In this document: piece by piece, positions 8,760 to 16,605 of the stretch
How positions within the stretch are numbered: position 1 is the stretch's first letter
How the letters are laid out: each line of letters opens with the position of its first letter
Assembly: GCF_002803085.1 (NCBI RefSeq)
Contig: NZ_NNBJ01000002.1
Span: forward strand, 369,526 to 433,525
From: Streptomyces sp. CB01201
Lineage (GTDB): Bacteria; Actinomycetota; Actinomycetes; Streptomycetales; Streptomycetaceae
Reading direction: 5' to 3'
DNA: 64,000 nucleotides
Notes under the pieces: generated by a model
Seen by the model: the letters and a program-made list of their open reading frames with translations, nothing else
Database searches by the model: none
Told to the model about the DNA's origin: nothing
Position numbers and translations under genes: made by a program

Positions 8760-9407
8760 ATGGCCCTCCCCGAGACGATCCCGCAGCAGGCTGCCGCCGA
8801 CTCGTCCGGCTCCCCGCCCGCGCCCACCACCGCGTTCGGCGCCGGGCGGGCCTTCGCCTGGCTGGTCGTGCTCGCCGGCGCGGCCGGGCTGCTCGCCTCC
8901 TGGGTCATCACCCTCGACGAGTTCGAGCTGCTGCGGAACCCGGACTTCGTCCCCGGATGCAGCCTCAACCCGGTGATCTCCTGCGGCAACATCATGAAGA
9001 GCGCCCAGGCCTCCGTCTTCGGCTTCCCCAACCCGATGCTCGGCCTGGTCGCGTACGGGATCGTCGGCTGCGTGGGCATGAGCCTGCTCGGGGGCGGGCG
9101 GTACGGGCGCTGGTACTGGCGCACCCTCAACGCGGGGGCCCTCGCGGGGGTCGGCTTCGTCAGCTGGCTGCAATTCGAGTCGCTCTACCGGATCAACGCG
9201 CTCTGCCTGTGGTGCTGCCTGGCGTGGGTGGGGACCATCGCGCTGTTCTGGGCCGTGACGGGCCTCAACATCGTCAAGGGGGCACTGCCCGCTCCGAGTT
9301 GGGCCCGCAGTCTGTTCGCCGAGTTCGGCTGGGCGGTGCCGGTGCTGCACATCGGGGTCATCGGGATGCTGATCCTCACCCGCTGGTGGGACTTCTGGAC
9401 CGCTTGA
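8760..9407 (+). CDS. Vitamin K epoxide reductase (VKOR) family protein
   Basis: 215 residues with about five membrane helices. VKOR features are visible: WVITLDEFELLRNPDF, the loop pair C-x6-C (GCSLNPVISCGN), the CLWCC segment carrying the CxxC redox site, and FGFPNPMLGLVAYG. The family reoxidises DsbA-like partners in the actinobacterial envelope, passing electrons to menaquinone. No DsbA-like partner is encoded beside it. The nearby short chaplins each have two conserved cysteines, so a role in their disulfide formation is possible but unproven. Confidence 0.93.
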   Translation: MALPETIPQQAAADSSGSPPAPTTAFGAGRAFAWLVVLAGAAGLLASWVITLDEFELLRNPDFVPGCSLNPVISCGNIMKSAQASVFGFPNPMLGLVAYGIVGCVGMSLLGGGRYGRWYWRTLNAGALAGVGFVSWLQFESLYRINALCLWCCLAWVGTIALFWAVTGLNIVKGALPAPSWARSLFAEFGWAVPVLHIGVIGMLILTRWWDFWTA

Positions 9408-9716
9408 GCCCCTGCGGAAACCTTGGTCCGACCGCGTGAATCGCCCGCTGCCGCCGCCACGGCGGCCGCCCGGCGGCGTTGACCCACCGACCAGTCGCAT
9501 GGTTGAAGCCTCCCCGGGCCGTGCATCCAGTACCGGCCCGGGGGGCGCCGGCTGCCGCGCGCCGACGGCGGCGGCCGTTTCCTGCGACTCCGGGCCTCGT
9601 TGAACCCGGCATCGGACAAGGAGCGGACGTTTGGACGGGCCCCGGAACCAGCACGGTTTCCGGGGCCCACGTGTGTGCCGGACGCGTCCGCCCCGGCGAG
9701 CACGAGGGAGACGCCG
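9408..9716 (+). other. Intergenic leader region before melC1
   Basis: No gene is seen. It holds two CGTTGA hexamers with weak sigma-BldN-type partners (at 9455-9482 and 9576-9603; -35 matches only 4/6) and an 11-bp hairpin GGGCCCCGGAA / TTCCGGGGCCC at 9637-9668. If the second promoter is real, the hairpin lies in the melC1 leader about 35 bases before its RBS (GAGGGAG). Confidence 0.35.
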
Positions 9717-10235
9717 ATGAACGACGCGACGCGCTGGTGGCGCACCTACCGGGCGGCGCGCGCCCGTCCCCGGGGCCGCGCCCCCGAATCCGTCGGGCCC
9801 CCGCCCCGTACCGCCTGGCACCTGGCCCGGCGCGGCCTGCTGCGGGCCGCGTTCGTCTCGGCGACCGTCGCCTTCACCGCGGCCGCCCTCGCCCGCATCC
9901 CGGGCGCCACCCCGTACGGCGAGCCCGCGGGCGCCCCGGGCCCGGAGCCCGACGAGGGCGCCACCTTCGACGAGATGCACGCCGGGCACCGCATCCAGGG
10001 CCTGCCGCTGCGGGCGGGCCGCGCCGAGGTCGCCGTGTTCGTGGACGGCCGGCAGCTGGACGTGATGCGGCGGGCGGACGGCAGCTACCTCAGCTCCGTC
10101 GACCACTACGAGTCGTACGCCACCGCCCGCGAGGCGGCCCGTGCGGCCGCGGCCGAGCTGGGCGCCGCCCGCCTCGCCGCCGTACCGGTGCACGGCAGCC
10201 ACCAGGAGGGAGCGGGCCGTGGCGTACACGCGTAA
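9717..10235 (+). CDS. melC1: Tyrosinase cofactor MelC1 (copper-transfer chaperone)
   Basis: 172 residues. A twin-arginine-like stretch ARRGLLRAAFVSATVAFTAA forms the export signal (about residues 35-65). The mature part has FDEMHAGHRIQGLPLRAG, AVFVDGRQLDVMRRADGSYL and SVDHYESYATAREAARAA, the MelC1 core. By family it binds apo-tyrosinase, inserts copper and carries the complex out through the Tat system. The His-rich insertion of classical MelC1 is missing, which resembles the MelD1-type second tyrosinase systems. The ATG at 9717 follows GAGGGAG. It overlaps melC2 by 17 bases. Confidence 0.9.
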   Translation: MNDATRWWRTYRAARARPRGRAPESVGPPPRTAWHLARRGLLRAAFVSATVAFTAAALARIPGATPYGEPAGAPGPEPDEGATFDEMHAGHRIQGLPLRAGRAEVAVFVDGRQLDVMRRADGSYLSSVDHYESYATAREAARAAAAELGAARLAAVPVHGSHQEGAGRGVHA

Positions 10236-11091
10236 GAACCAGCGGGACCTGACGAGCGCCGAGCGCAAGGCCTTCGTGAACGCGGTGCTCGAACTCAAAC
10301 GCAGCGGTGCCTACGACGAGTTCGTGCGCACCCACATCGAGTTCTACGTTCCGGACGGCGACGACGGGCTGCGGGTCGCGCACATGACCCCGTCGTTCCT
10401 GCCCTGGCACCGTCAGTTCCTGCTGGAGTTCGAGCGGGCCCTGCAAAAGGTCAACTCCCGTGTGACAGTGCCCTATTGGGACTGGACGCGGGACAGCTCG
10501 CCGGCGTCCTCGCTCTGGTCCGACGACTTCATGGGCGGCAACGGCCGGCGCGGCGACCTCCAGGTCACGACCGGGCCCTTCGCGTACGCCCACGGCCGGT
10601 GGAACCTCGCGGTCGACGTCACCGAAGCCCGGTTCCTGACCCGGGACCTGGGCCGCCCCAAGGAACCCATCGCGCTGCCCACGGCCGCCGATGTCTCCCG
10701 GGCCCTCGCCGACCCGGTGTACGACACCGCGCCCTGGGACTCCACGAGCAGGTCGGGGTTCCGCAACCGCCTTGAGGGCTGGACGACGGGCCTGTCGGGC
10801 AGCGCCCGCTTCCGCATGCACAACCGGGTGCACCGCTGGGTCGGCGGCGTGATGCTGGGCGGGGCCTCCGTCAACGATCCGGTGTTCTGGCTGCACCACG
10901 CCTACATCGACAGCCTGTGGGACCGCTGGCAGGCCGCGCACCCCAGGTCCGCGCGCTATCTGCCGGGCACGCCGCCCCCGGACGGCGACCCCCAGCACGG
11001 CCGGATCGCGGCGCTCCACGAGCCGATGCCGCCGTGGAACGTGGCGCCGGCCGCGCTGCTCGACCACACCGGGATCTACCGGTACGCCTGA
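10219..11091 (+). CDS. melC2: Tyrosinase MelC2
   Basis: 290 residues, GTG start inside the end of melC1, preceded by GGAGGG. Both copper sites are intact: CuA His39, His55, His64 (FVRTHIEF, VAHMTPSFLPWHRQFLLEFE) and CuB His201, His205, His227 (MHNRVHRWVGG, NDPVFWLHHAYIDSLW). It oxidises monophenols and o-diphenols to quinones, giving melanin. No signal peptide of its own: export depends on MelC1. Slightly longer than the classical enzyme of about 273 residues because of the 140-200 region. A terminator follows directly. Confidence 0.96.
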   Translation: MAYTRKNQRDLTSAERKAFVNAVLELKRSGAYDEFVRTHIEFYVPDGDDGLRVAHMTPSFLPWHRQFLLEFERALQKVNSRVTVPYWDWTRDSSPASSLWSDDFMGGNGRRGDLQVTTGPFAYAHGRWNLAVDVTEARFLTRDLGRPKEPIALPTAADVSRALADPVYDTAPWDSTSRSGFRNRLEGWTTGLSGSARFRMHNRVHRWVGGVMLGGASVNDPVFWLHHAYIDSLWDRWQAAHPRSARYLPGTPPPDGDPQHGRIAALHEPMPPWNVAPAALLDHTGIYRYA

Positions 11092-11099
11092 CATGGCGA

Positions 11100-11131
11100 C
11101 GGCCTCCCGGGGGGAGAAGTCCGGGAGGCCG
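11100..11131 (+). terminator. Terminator after melC2
   Basis: An 11-bp stem CGGCCTCCCGG / CCGGGAGGCCG with a 10-base loop, 8 bases after the melC2 stop. Confidence 0.8.
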
Positions 11132-11153
11132 CCGTACTGCTGTGAGCCATGAC

Positions 11154-11183
11154 CGGCCGGGCCGCCGCGAGGGCGCCCGGCCG
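11154..11183 (-). terminator. Terminator of the minus-strand chaplin
   Basis: A 9-bp stem CGGCCGGGC / GCCCGGCCG, 13 bases past the stop of the chaplin at 11197-11466 in its reading direction. Confidence 0.6.
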
Positions 11184-11196
11184 AAGCGGGGGGTAC

Positions 11197-11466
11197 TTAC
11201 TCCCCGTAGCCGCCCTCGTGGTGGCTGTCGGCGTTGACGCAGGTGTTGCCGAACGCGGGGTTCAGCAGCCCGATGACGTTGACCGAGTTGCCGCAGAGGT
11301 TGACCGGGACGTGCACCGGAACCTGGAGCAGGTTGCCGGACAGGACGCCGGGGGAGTTCGCAGCGACGGCCTCGGCGCCGGCGTCGGCCGAGGCGATACC
11401 CGCGCCGGCCAGCGCCATGGCGCCTGCTCCGGCGACGACGGCGGCCGTCTTCGCGATACGAGACAT
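11197..11466 (-). CDS. Short chaplin with GYGE-type tail
   Basis: 89 residues. Signal peptide MSRIAKTAAVVAGAGAMALA, cleaved near GIASA. The chaplin domain has ANSPGVLSGNLLQVPVHVPV and VIGLLNPAFGNTC; the cysteines are in NLCG and NTC. Unlike the other three chaplins here it carries a short polar extension NADSHHEGGYGE. The start is the ATG at 11466 behind AAGGAGAAC; an upstream in-frame ATG at 11490 lacks an RBS. It sits beside melC2, as I recall for chpG-melC2 in S. coelicolor. A strong sigma-BldN-like promoter precedes it. Confidence 0.96.
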   Translation of the reverse strand: MSRIAKTAAVVAGAGAMALAGAGIASADAGAEAVAANSPGVLSGNLLQVPVHVPVNLCGNSVNVIGLLNPAFGNTCVNADSHHEGGYGE

Positions 11467-11521
11467 CAAAGTTCTCCTTGATATGGACACGCGACCGCAG
11501 ACACGCAGTCGTCATTTCACT

Positions 11522-11549
11522 TCAACGTGCCGAACGGGCATAAGTAACG
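11522..11549 (-). promoter_or_regulatory. Candidate sigma-BldN promoter of minus-strand chaplin
   Basis: Read on the minus strand: CGTTAC (11549-11544), 16 bases, CGTTGA (11527-11522). The sigma-BldN consensus is CGTAAC-N16-CGTTGA, so the -35 matches 5/6 and the -10 6/6 with exact spacing. The expected start near 11514 gives a leader of about 48 bases. This is the best sigma-BldN match in the window. Confidence 0.65.
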
Positions 11550-11602
11550 GACACCTGCGCCCAAATCGGTTCTGCACGGCCGATCGGAGCACGGCCCTGC
11601 CG

Positions 11603-11845
11603 CTACTTGCCGTACCGGCCGCGTGAGGCGCGCCGGGAGAGTGCGACCACGGCCGTGCCCGTGACGACCGCGCTCGCGCTCAGGGCGCCGAGCAGCGAGG
11701 CCCGCGAGTCGGCACCGGCGTGGGCGAGCTGCGCCGGGGCCGGGGCTCGGTGGCCGGCGGCGTGCGCCGCGTACCCCGTGCCGAGCACGGAGACCAGAGC
11801 CGCGACGAGGGCGCCCCGCGCCACGGGACCAGAGAACTTGTACAT
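11603..11845 (-). CDS. Small exported/membrane protein, unknown function
   Basis: 80 residues. N-terminal signal-like helix (VARGALVAALVSVLGTGYAA), a short Ala/His/Pro-rich middle, a second hydrophobic helix (SLLGALSASAVVTGTAVVAL), and a basic tail SRRASRGRYGK. The layout (signal, linker, membrane helix, basic end) resembles a sortase substrate but no LPXTG-type motif is present. The start is the ATG at 11845; GAAGGG lies upstream. The DNA at 11846-12089 holds a purine-rich tract and no gene. Confidence 0.7.
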   Translation of the reverse strand: MYKFSGPVARGALVAALVSVLGTGYAAHAAGHRAPAPAQLAHAGADSRASLLGALSASAVVTGTAVVALSRRASRGRYGK

Positions 11846-12089
11846 GCCTGCGACCCTTCGCAAGGAAAAGGAAGACGGGGGAGGAGGAAAAGGAGGGGGA
11901 GGGGAATCAGATGCTGATACGCGTAATGCATTGGGTCGTATCCGCCCCGCCCCGGTCTCCCGGCCACGCGCGCGGCGCCGGACGGACAACCCGTCCGGCG
12001 CAGCCCCCGGCCCCCGCACGGCCCAGCGCCCGCCCGTCGGCCGGGCGGGCCGCCCCGCTCCGTGCCGAGACGGGCCCGGGCCGCCCGAC

Positions 12090-13022
12090 TCAGCCGGTGC
12101 CGAGATAGGCCCGGGCCGCCCGCGGATTCATGGCGCACTCCCACAGGCCGTGCGGGCAGTAGTCGGTCAGGGTCTGGTAGACGGGCCGGTACCGGCGGAA
12201 CCAGGCGGCCATCCCGCGCACGTACGCGGGATCGTCCCCGTTGCGGAACAGACCCCACTCCGGGTACGAGACCGGCTTGTGGTGGCGGGCGGCGAAGTCC
12301 ACCTGGGCCCGCAGCCCGTACGGCTCCTCGACCTGCTGGGCGAACGGCATGCCGGCGGGCTGGTCGTAGGCGTCCATGCCGAGGATGTCCACATGGGCGT
12401 CTCCCGGATAGCAGTCCGTCCACGGCACCGCGTCCCGCCCCCGGCTCGGCGCGAAGTCGAAGCGGAAGCGCTGCCCGGGAACCGACCGCATCGCCGTCAC
12501 GACGCGCCGCCAGTACGTCCGCCACGCGGCGGGATCGGGAGCGCACCGGTGCGTATAGGTGATCCCGTTCATCTCCCAGCCCAACACCACGATGGTGTCG
12601 GTGAGTCGAAGGTCCCTCAGGCGTTCGGCCAGGGCCCGGAAGTGGGCGTCGAAGGCGCCCCGCGCGCCCTGCCCGAGCAGGGCCGCGACCCGCGCGTCGG
12701 GCACGCCGTCCTCGTTGTGGTCGAGCATCGGCACGTTGAGGACGAGGGTGCGGTCCGCGCGCTGATGGCGCCAGCGGGCCCAGGGGGCGAGCAGGGCGGG
12801 GGAGCCCTCGATGTCGCTCCAGGTGCCGCCGGGCAGATAGGTGTGGGCCACGCGCAGCGGCCCCCGGCCGCGCCACCTCTCGGCCGCCGCCAGCCTGCCG
12901 GTGCCGTCGCCGTCCGAGCCCGTGAAGATGCTCGCCGCGTTGCCGGACGGGGGAGGCACCGGGCCCTGCCGCCCGCTGCCGGAGGCGAGCGGCACGAGGG
13001 CCGCGAGCAGCAGCGCCAGCAC
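12090..13022 (-). CDS. Glycoside hydrolase family 26-like secreted enzyme
   Basis: About 310 residues from the GTG at 13022. The N-terminus is a signal/anchor helix (VLALLLAALVPLASG). The catalytic part matches GH26: acid/base Glu in VVLGWEMNGITYTHRC, VDILGMDAYDQPAG, and the nucleophile Glu in SYPEWGLFRNGDD. Family members cleave beta-mannans or beta-1,3-xylan. Start uncertain: in frame upstream lies CTG ACG, whose CTG overlaps the previous gene's stop (CTGA). That start would add residues with RRAWKPALC before the helix and give a better signal peptide. Confidence 0.85.
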   Translation of the reverse strand: MLALLLAALVPLASGSGRQGPVPPPSGNAASIFTGSDGDGTGRLAAAERWRGRGPLRVAHTYLPGGTWSDIEGSPALLAPWARWRHQRADRTLVLNVPMLDHNEDGVPDARVAALLGQGARGAFDAHFRALAERLRDLRLTDTIVVLGWEMNGITYTHRCAPDPAAWRTYWRRVVTAMRSVPGQRFRFDFAPSRGRDAVPWTDCYPGDAHVDILGMDAYDQPAGMPFAQQVEEPYGLRAQVDFAARHHKPVSYPEWGLFRNGDDPAYVRGMAAWFRRYRPVYQTLTDYCPHGLWECAMNPRAARAYLGTG

Positions 13023-13108
13023 GCACAGCGCGGGCTTCCACGCCCTGCGGGGGGCGGGGGACGGGTGCGCGGAGCCTTGGGCGGCGGGGGTGCGGCGGGT
13101 CCTGGGCG

Positions 13109-13342
13109 TCAGTGGCCCGCGGACGGGGAGCCGCCGCGCTGGAGCGCCCCGCTCAGCGAGGCGACACCGGAGGTCAGTGTCTCGCCGATCTTGCCGCGGC
13201 CGCCGAGGACCTTGGGCTGCCCGAACTCGCTGACGCTGCCCTGCCCGGCGACCCCGTTGTCGGCGGCGGCGATGCCGGGAGCGGCCAGGAGCAGGAGGGA
13301 TGCGGCGACGGTGGCGGCTTTGAGGCGGTGGTGAGTGTTCAT
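13109..13342 (-). CDS. Small secreted protein, unknown function
   Basis: 77 residues. Signal peptide MNTHHRLKAATVAASLLLLA, cleaved near GIAAA, then a 50-residue Gly/Ser-rich mature part with GVAGQGSVSEFGQPKVLGG and IGETLTSGVASLSGALQRGG. No cysteine. It lies just upstream of the GH26 gene in the same direction and may be co-transcribed with it. No family recognised. Confidence 0.8.
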   Translation of the reverse strand: MNTHHRLKAATVAASLLLLAAPGIAAADNGVAGQGSVSEFGQPKVLGGRGKIGETLTSGVASLSGALQRGGSPSAGH

Positions 13343-13391
13343 GCCCGGTACAACGCCGCGCGCCCGGTGAGGGTGCGCGGCGGGCGGGCGG

Positions 13392-14672
13392 TCACGTCGT
13401 GGGCAGGTCGAAGGCGAAGGGTTGCCTGCGCACCCGGTGGTCGAAGTTGGATGTGCCCAACTCCGGTTCGCCGAGGGTGCGTACGGCCAGCGGCCGGGTC
13501 AGCAGTTCGCGCAGGACGGCCTTGATCTCCAGGCGGGCCAGATGCGCGCCCAGGCAGTAGTGCGGGCCGCCGCCGCCGTAGCCGAGGTGCGGGTTGGGGT
13601 CGCGGGTGATGTCGAAGGCGTCGGGGTCGGTGAAGACATCGGCGTCCCGGTTGGCCGACGCGTACAGGAGCATCACCTTGTCGCCGGGCAGGAAGGTGTG
13701 GCCGGACAGGACGTAGCGCGAGGTGACGGTCCGGCGGAACTGGATGATGGGCGTGGAGTGCCGGACGATCTCGTCGGCCGCGCCGTCCGCATACCGCTCG
13801 AAGTCGTCCCGCAACAGCGCCAGTTGCTCGGGGTGGTCGGTCAGCAGGGACAGGGCGTGGGCGATGGCGTTGCGGGTGGTCTCGACGCCCGCGACCAGCA
13901 ACAGGGAGAAGAACGAGCCCAGTTGGCGGTACGTGAGGCGCTGTCCGTCCACATCGGCGCACACCAGCGCCGAGATGAGGTCGCCGGTCGGGTGGCGGCG
14001 CCGCTCGCGCCCGAGGCGGGCCACCGTCAGCTGCATCCGGGCCAGCGCCCGCAGGCCCTTGCCGGGGCTCAGGAGGCGGGCGCCGATGCCGCGCCGCACC
14101 CCGGCGTGCTCGGAGGCCCGGTCGATCTGGCGGGCGATCCGGCGGCGGTAGGCCTCGGGCACGCCGAGCATCGCGCAGATGACCTCGAACGACATCCGGG
14201 AGGCGACCGCCGAGACGAACTCGTCGGGCCGCTCGGCGACCATGTCGTCCACGATGCGCACGGCGAGCTCGCGGATGCTGACCTCGGTGGCGGCGAGCAG
14301 GCGCGGGGTGAACGCCTGCTGCACGATGCGCCGCAGGCGTGTGTGGTCGGCGCCGTCGAGGTTGACCATCGAGTCGCCGAACACGGCCCGCACCCAGCGG
14401 GCCGGCTCCGGCGATGTGACCCCCGGCGCGCTCGCGAACACCCGCGGAAGGCGGCTCGCCTTCAGCACGTCGGCGTGCCGGACCAGGGCGTAGAAGCCCT
14501 GCTCGGGGCGGCGCCGTCCGGCCCGGCGTTCGGTGAAGAAGGCCGGGCGCGGCTCCTGCCTCAACTCGGCGAAGCGCGCCAGGCGTTGGGCCCCGGGCTG
14601 CTTCCAGAACGCCGGGTCGGCGAGATCGGTTGCGGCGCCGCGGGGGGCCGGTACCGTCCGGGGGTGGGTCAC
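13392..14672 (-). CDS. Cytochrome P450
   Basis: About 426 residues. P450 motifs in order: VNLDGADHTRLRRIVQQAFT (C-helix), SLLLVAGVETTRNAIAHALS (I-helix A-G-x-E-T-T oxygen-activation site), DEIVRHSTPIIQFRRT (ExxR and following Arg), and YGGGGPHYCLGAHLAR with the heme ligand Cys near residue 373. Soluble class I bacterial type. Its redox partner and substrate are not evident; no ferredoxin gene is adjacent. The GTG at 14672 is preferred; a TTG at 14723 would add 17 residues. It stands alone among small secreted-protein genes. Confidence 0.95.
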   Translation of the reverse strand: MTHPRTVPAPRGAATDLADPAFWKQPGAQRLARFAELRQEPRPAFFTERRAGRRRPEQGFYALVRHADVLKASRLPRVFASAPGVTSPEPARWVRAVFGDSMVNLDGADHTRLRRIVQQAFTPRLLAATEVSIRELAVRIVDDMVAERPDEFVSAVASRMSFEVICAMLGVPEAYRRRIARQIDRASEHAGVRRGIGARLLSPGKGLRALARMQLTVARLGRERRRHPTGDLISALVCADVDGQRLTYRQLGSFFSLLLVAGVETTRNAIAHALSLLTDHPEQLALLRDDFERYADGAADEIVRHSTPIIQFRRTVTSRYVLSGHTFLPGDKVMLLYASANRDADVFTDPDAFDITRDPNPHLGYGGGGPHYCLGAHLARLEIKAVLRELLTRPLAVRTLGEPELGTSNFDHRVRRQPFAFDLPTT

Positions 14673-14747
14673 GCTCGCACCGCCTTGGCCGCCGTGCGGC
14701 TGTCGAACAACACTGTCGGGCAACGGAGTCGGAGTGCTGACGAGCCG

Positions 14748-15026
14748 TCAGCCGACCAGTGCGTGACCGGCCTTGACGGCGTCGTTGGCGGCCTTGACCG
14801 CCTCGCCGCCGGCCTTGACGCCGTCCTTCACGGCGGTCACCTTCTGGCCCACCTTGTCCCCGACGACGCTGTTCGCGGCGGGCTTGAGCTGGGCACCGGC
14901 GGCGCTGGTGGTGCGCGCCGCACCGCTGAGGGTGCCGCCGAGGTCGAAGGCGTGCGCGGAGGGGGCGATGACGGCGGCGAGGGCGGTTCCGGCCGCGGCG
15001 GCCGCGAGGTATCGACGTACGTTCAT
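14748..15026 (-). CDS. Small secreted Lys/Ala-rich protein, unknown function
   Basis: 92 residues. Signal peptide MNVRRYLAAAAAGTALAAVI (cleavage after AHA), then an amphipathic helix-prone mature part with three Val-Lys repeats: KVTAVKDGVKAGGEAVKAAN followed by DAVKAGHALVG. No cysteines. Transcribed towards the P450 gene and about 75 bases from its start, so possibly one unit. Not recognised. Confidence 0.75.
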   Translation of the reverse strand: MNVRRYLAAAAAGTALAAVIAPSAHAFDLGGTLSGAARTTSAAGAQLKPAANSVVGDKVGQKVTAVKDGVKAGGEAVKAANDAVKAGHALVG

Positions 15027-15195
15027 GCCGCCTACAACGCACGAGCCGGGCGGAGGGCACGCCCCGTGCCGCCATGCGCCGCGCACGGGGGCCGCGTTGC
15101 TGCAAGCAGGGGAACTTTGCAGTGATACCGCCACCGGGATCGTTCTTGCTGAAAGACACGGCCGAGTAGGCCACCAGGGAAGGAAGAGAACACCC

Positions 15196-15696
15196 ATGGG
15201 AATCACTTCGCGCGCGGGCCTGGCGGGCATCATGGCATGCATGGCGACCGCGGCCGCCGTGGCACCGGCCGCCGCGGCCCCCGCCGTTCCGGTCACCGTC
15301 CCCCTCGGCACCCTGAACACGGTCCTGCCGTTCGACGCGCCCACCCTGCACACCGGCATGCCGCTGCCCGTCCCCGGCGCCCCGGACGGGCCGCGCTACG
15401 TGAAGGGCAACCTGCTGCCGCACAACATGGTCCCCGCGATCCCCGTCGAGTCCGCGCTGCCGAACACCCAGATCGACACGCCGCTCCCCGACCCGATGAG
15501 CGACCGCAACCTCGGCACGCCCGCGCTGGTCAGCCCCGGCACCGAGCTGCACACCATCACCCCGGGCGCGGACCTCGGCGCCCCGCTCAGCGAGCCGCGC
15601 ACCGCCCTGTTCGGGCTGCCCGCGATCGTGCTGCCGGCAGCCGGTGTGACCGCCCCCGCCGTCCAGGGCGCGCCCGCCGCCACCGCGACGTTCTGA
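15196..15696 (+). CDS. Secreted Pro/Leu-rich protein, unknown function
   Basis: 166 residues. Signal peptide MGITSRAGLAGIMACMATAA, cleaved near PAAAA. The mature part is rich in Pro, Leu, Thr and Asn with motifs such as VPLGTLNTVLPFDAP, NLLPHNMVPAIPVESALPNT and AALFGLPAIVLPAAG-like ends. Low predicted regular structure. The RBS AGGAAG is 9 bases before the ATG. Similar sequence style is seen in many unannotated streptomycete exported proteins; function unknown. Confidence 0.8.
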   Translation: MGITSRAGLAGIMACMATAAAVAPAAAAPAVPVTVPLGTLNTVLPFDAPTLHTGMPLPVPGAPDGPRYVKGNLLPHNMVPAIPVESALPNTQIDTPLPDPMSDRNLGTPALVSPGTELHTITPGADLGAPLSEPRTALFGLPAIVLPAAGVTAPAVQGAPAATATF

Positions 15697-15740
15697 GCCC
15701 CGGTCGGCCCCGATCCGCCCCTCACGCCCAGGAGTTGGCA

Positions 15741-16373
15741 ATGCCCCGCCCGCCCAGGAACGTCCTCGCCGTAGCCCCGCTCGGCCGCGCGCTCACCGCG
15801 CTGCTCGCCGTGGCCGCCGTCACGGCCCTCGCGGCCGGCGGCGCCAAGGCCGCGTCCGTACGACCCGACCCGCACGGCGTGGACGCGGGCCGGGACGCGC
15901 TGCCGCCGTGGCCGGCGCCTGCGGACGCGTCGGCCGCGGTCGCGGCGGCCGGCCTTGAGATGCTCCCCGCCGAGGGCGTGGTGCAGCACACCCACACCCA
16001 TCTGGACGTCCTCGTCGACGGCCGGCCCGTCACCGTCCCCGCCGCCATCGGCATCGACGAGCCGCGCCGCCGGATCAGCCCGCTGCACACCCACGACACC
16101 AGCGGCGTGATCCACGTCGAGTCGCCCCGGCTGGCCACGTTCACCCTCGGTCAGTTCATGGCGGAATGGCGGGTCCCGCTCGACGCGAAGCGCATCGGCG
16201 GCCTGCACGCGGGCGGCGGCCGGCACCTCTCGGCGTACGTCAACGGGCGCCGGGCCGCCGGGAACCCGGCCGCGCTCGTGCTGCGCGAGCACGACGAGAT
16301 CGCCCTGGTCTTCGCCCGGGACGGGGACAAGCACCCGGTCCCCAAGAGCTACGCCTGGTCGAACGGCCTGTAG
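15741..16373 (+). CDS. Secreted His-rich domain protein, unknown function
   Basis: 210 residues. Signal peptide (about 1-37, ends GAKAA). The mature domain is compact and histidine-marked: VQHTHTHLDVLVDGRPVTVP, then ISPLHTHDTSGVIHVESP, GQFMAEWRVPLDAKRIGGLH, and a C-terminal DEIALVFARDG. The clustered His (HTHTH, HTH, H) look like a metal site; the DG and V-P-A-x-I-G-I pattern looks like a beta sandwich. I recall similar uncharacterised domains in other bacteria but cannot name a family. The RBS AGGAG precedes the ATG, 44 bases after the previous gene. Confidence 0.8.
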   Translation: MPRPPRNVLAVAPLGRALTALLAVAAVTALAAGGAKAASVRPDPHGVDAGRDALPPWPAPADASAAVAAAGLEMLPAEGVVQHTHTHLDVLVDGRPVTVPAAIGIDEPRRRISPLHTHDTSGVIHVESPRLATFTLGQFMAEWRVPLDAKRIGGLHAGGGRHLSAYVNGRRAAGNPAALVLREHDEIALVFARDGDKHPVPKSYAWSNGL

Positions 16374-16605
16374 TACGGCTCGGGCGGCCGGCGCCGACGG
16401 GCGGCGGCCGCCCCGCAGAACGCTTGCCCGCACGGTTCGCCGCCGGGGCCGCGCGGAACAGGATCCGTGTCGCGGCGCGGACGGTGCGCCGGCGGCTCCT
16501 GCCCGGGGCCCTACTCCCCCCGGGCGGGAGCCGCTGCCTCGGGCCCGCCCGTCCGGAGGGCCCGTTCGAGTAGGTAGGCCTGTCGGGTGAGAGCGGGGGT
16601 CGGCC

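Noticed and set aside
9455..9482. Extra sigma-BldN-like promoter upstream of melC1
   Set aside because: The -35 match is only 4/6 and mostly C/G. Such matches are common here; noted only in the leader description.
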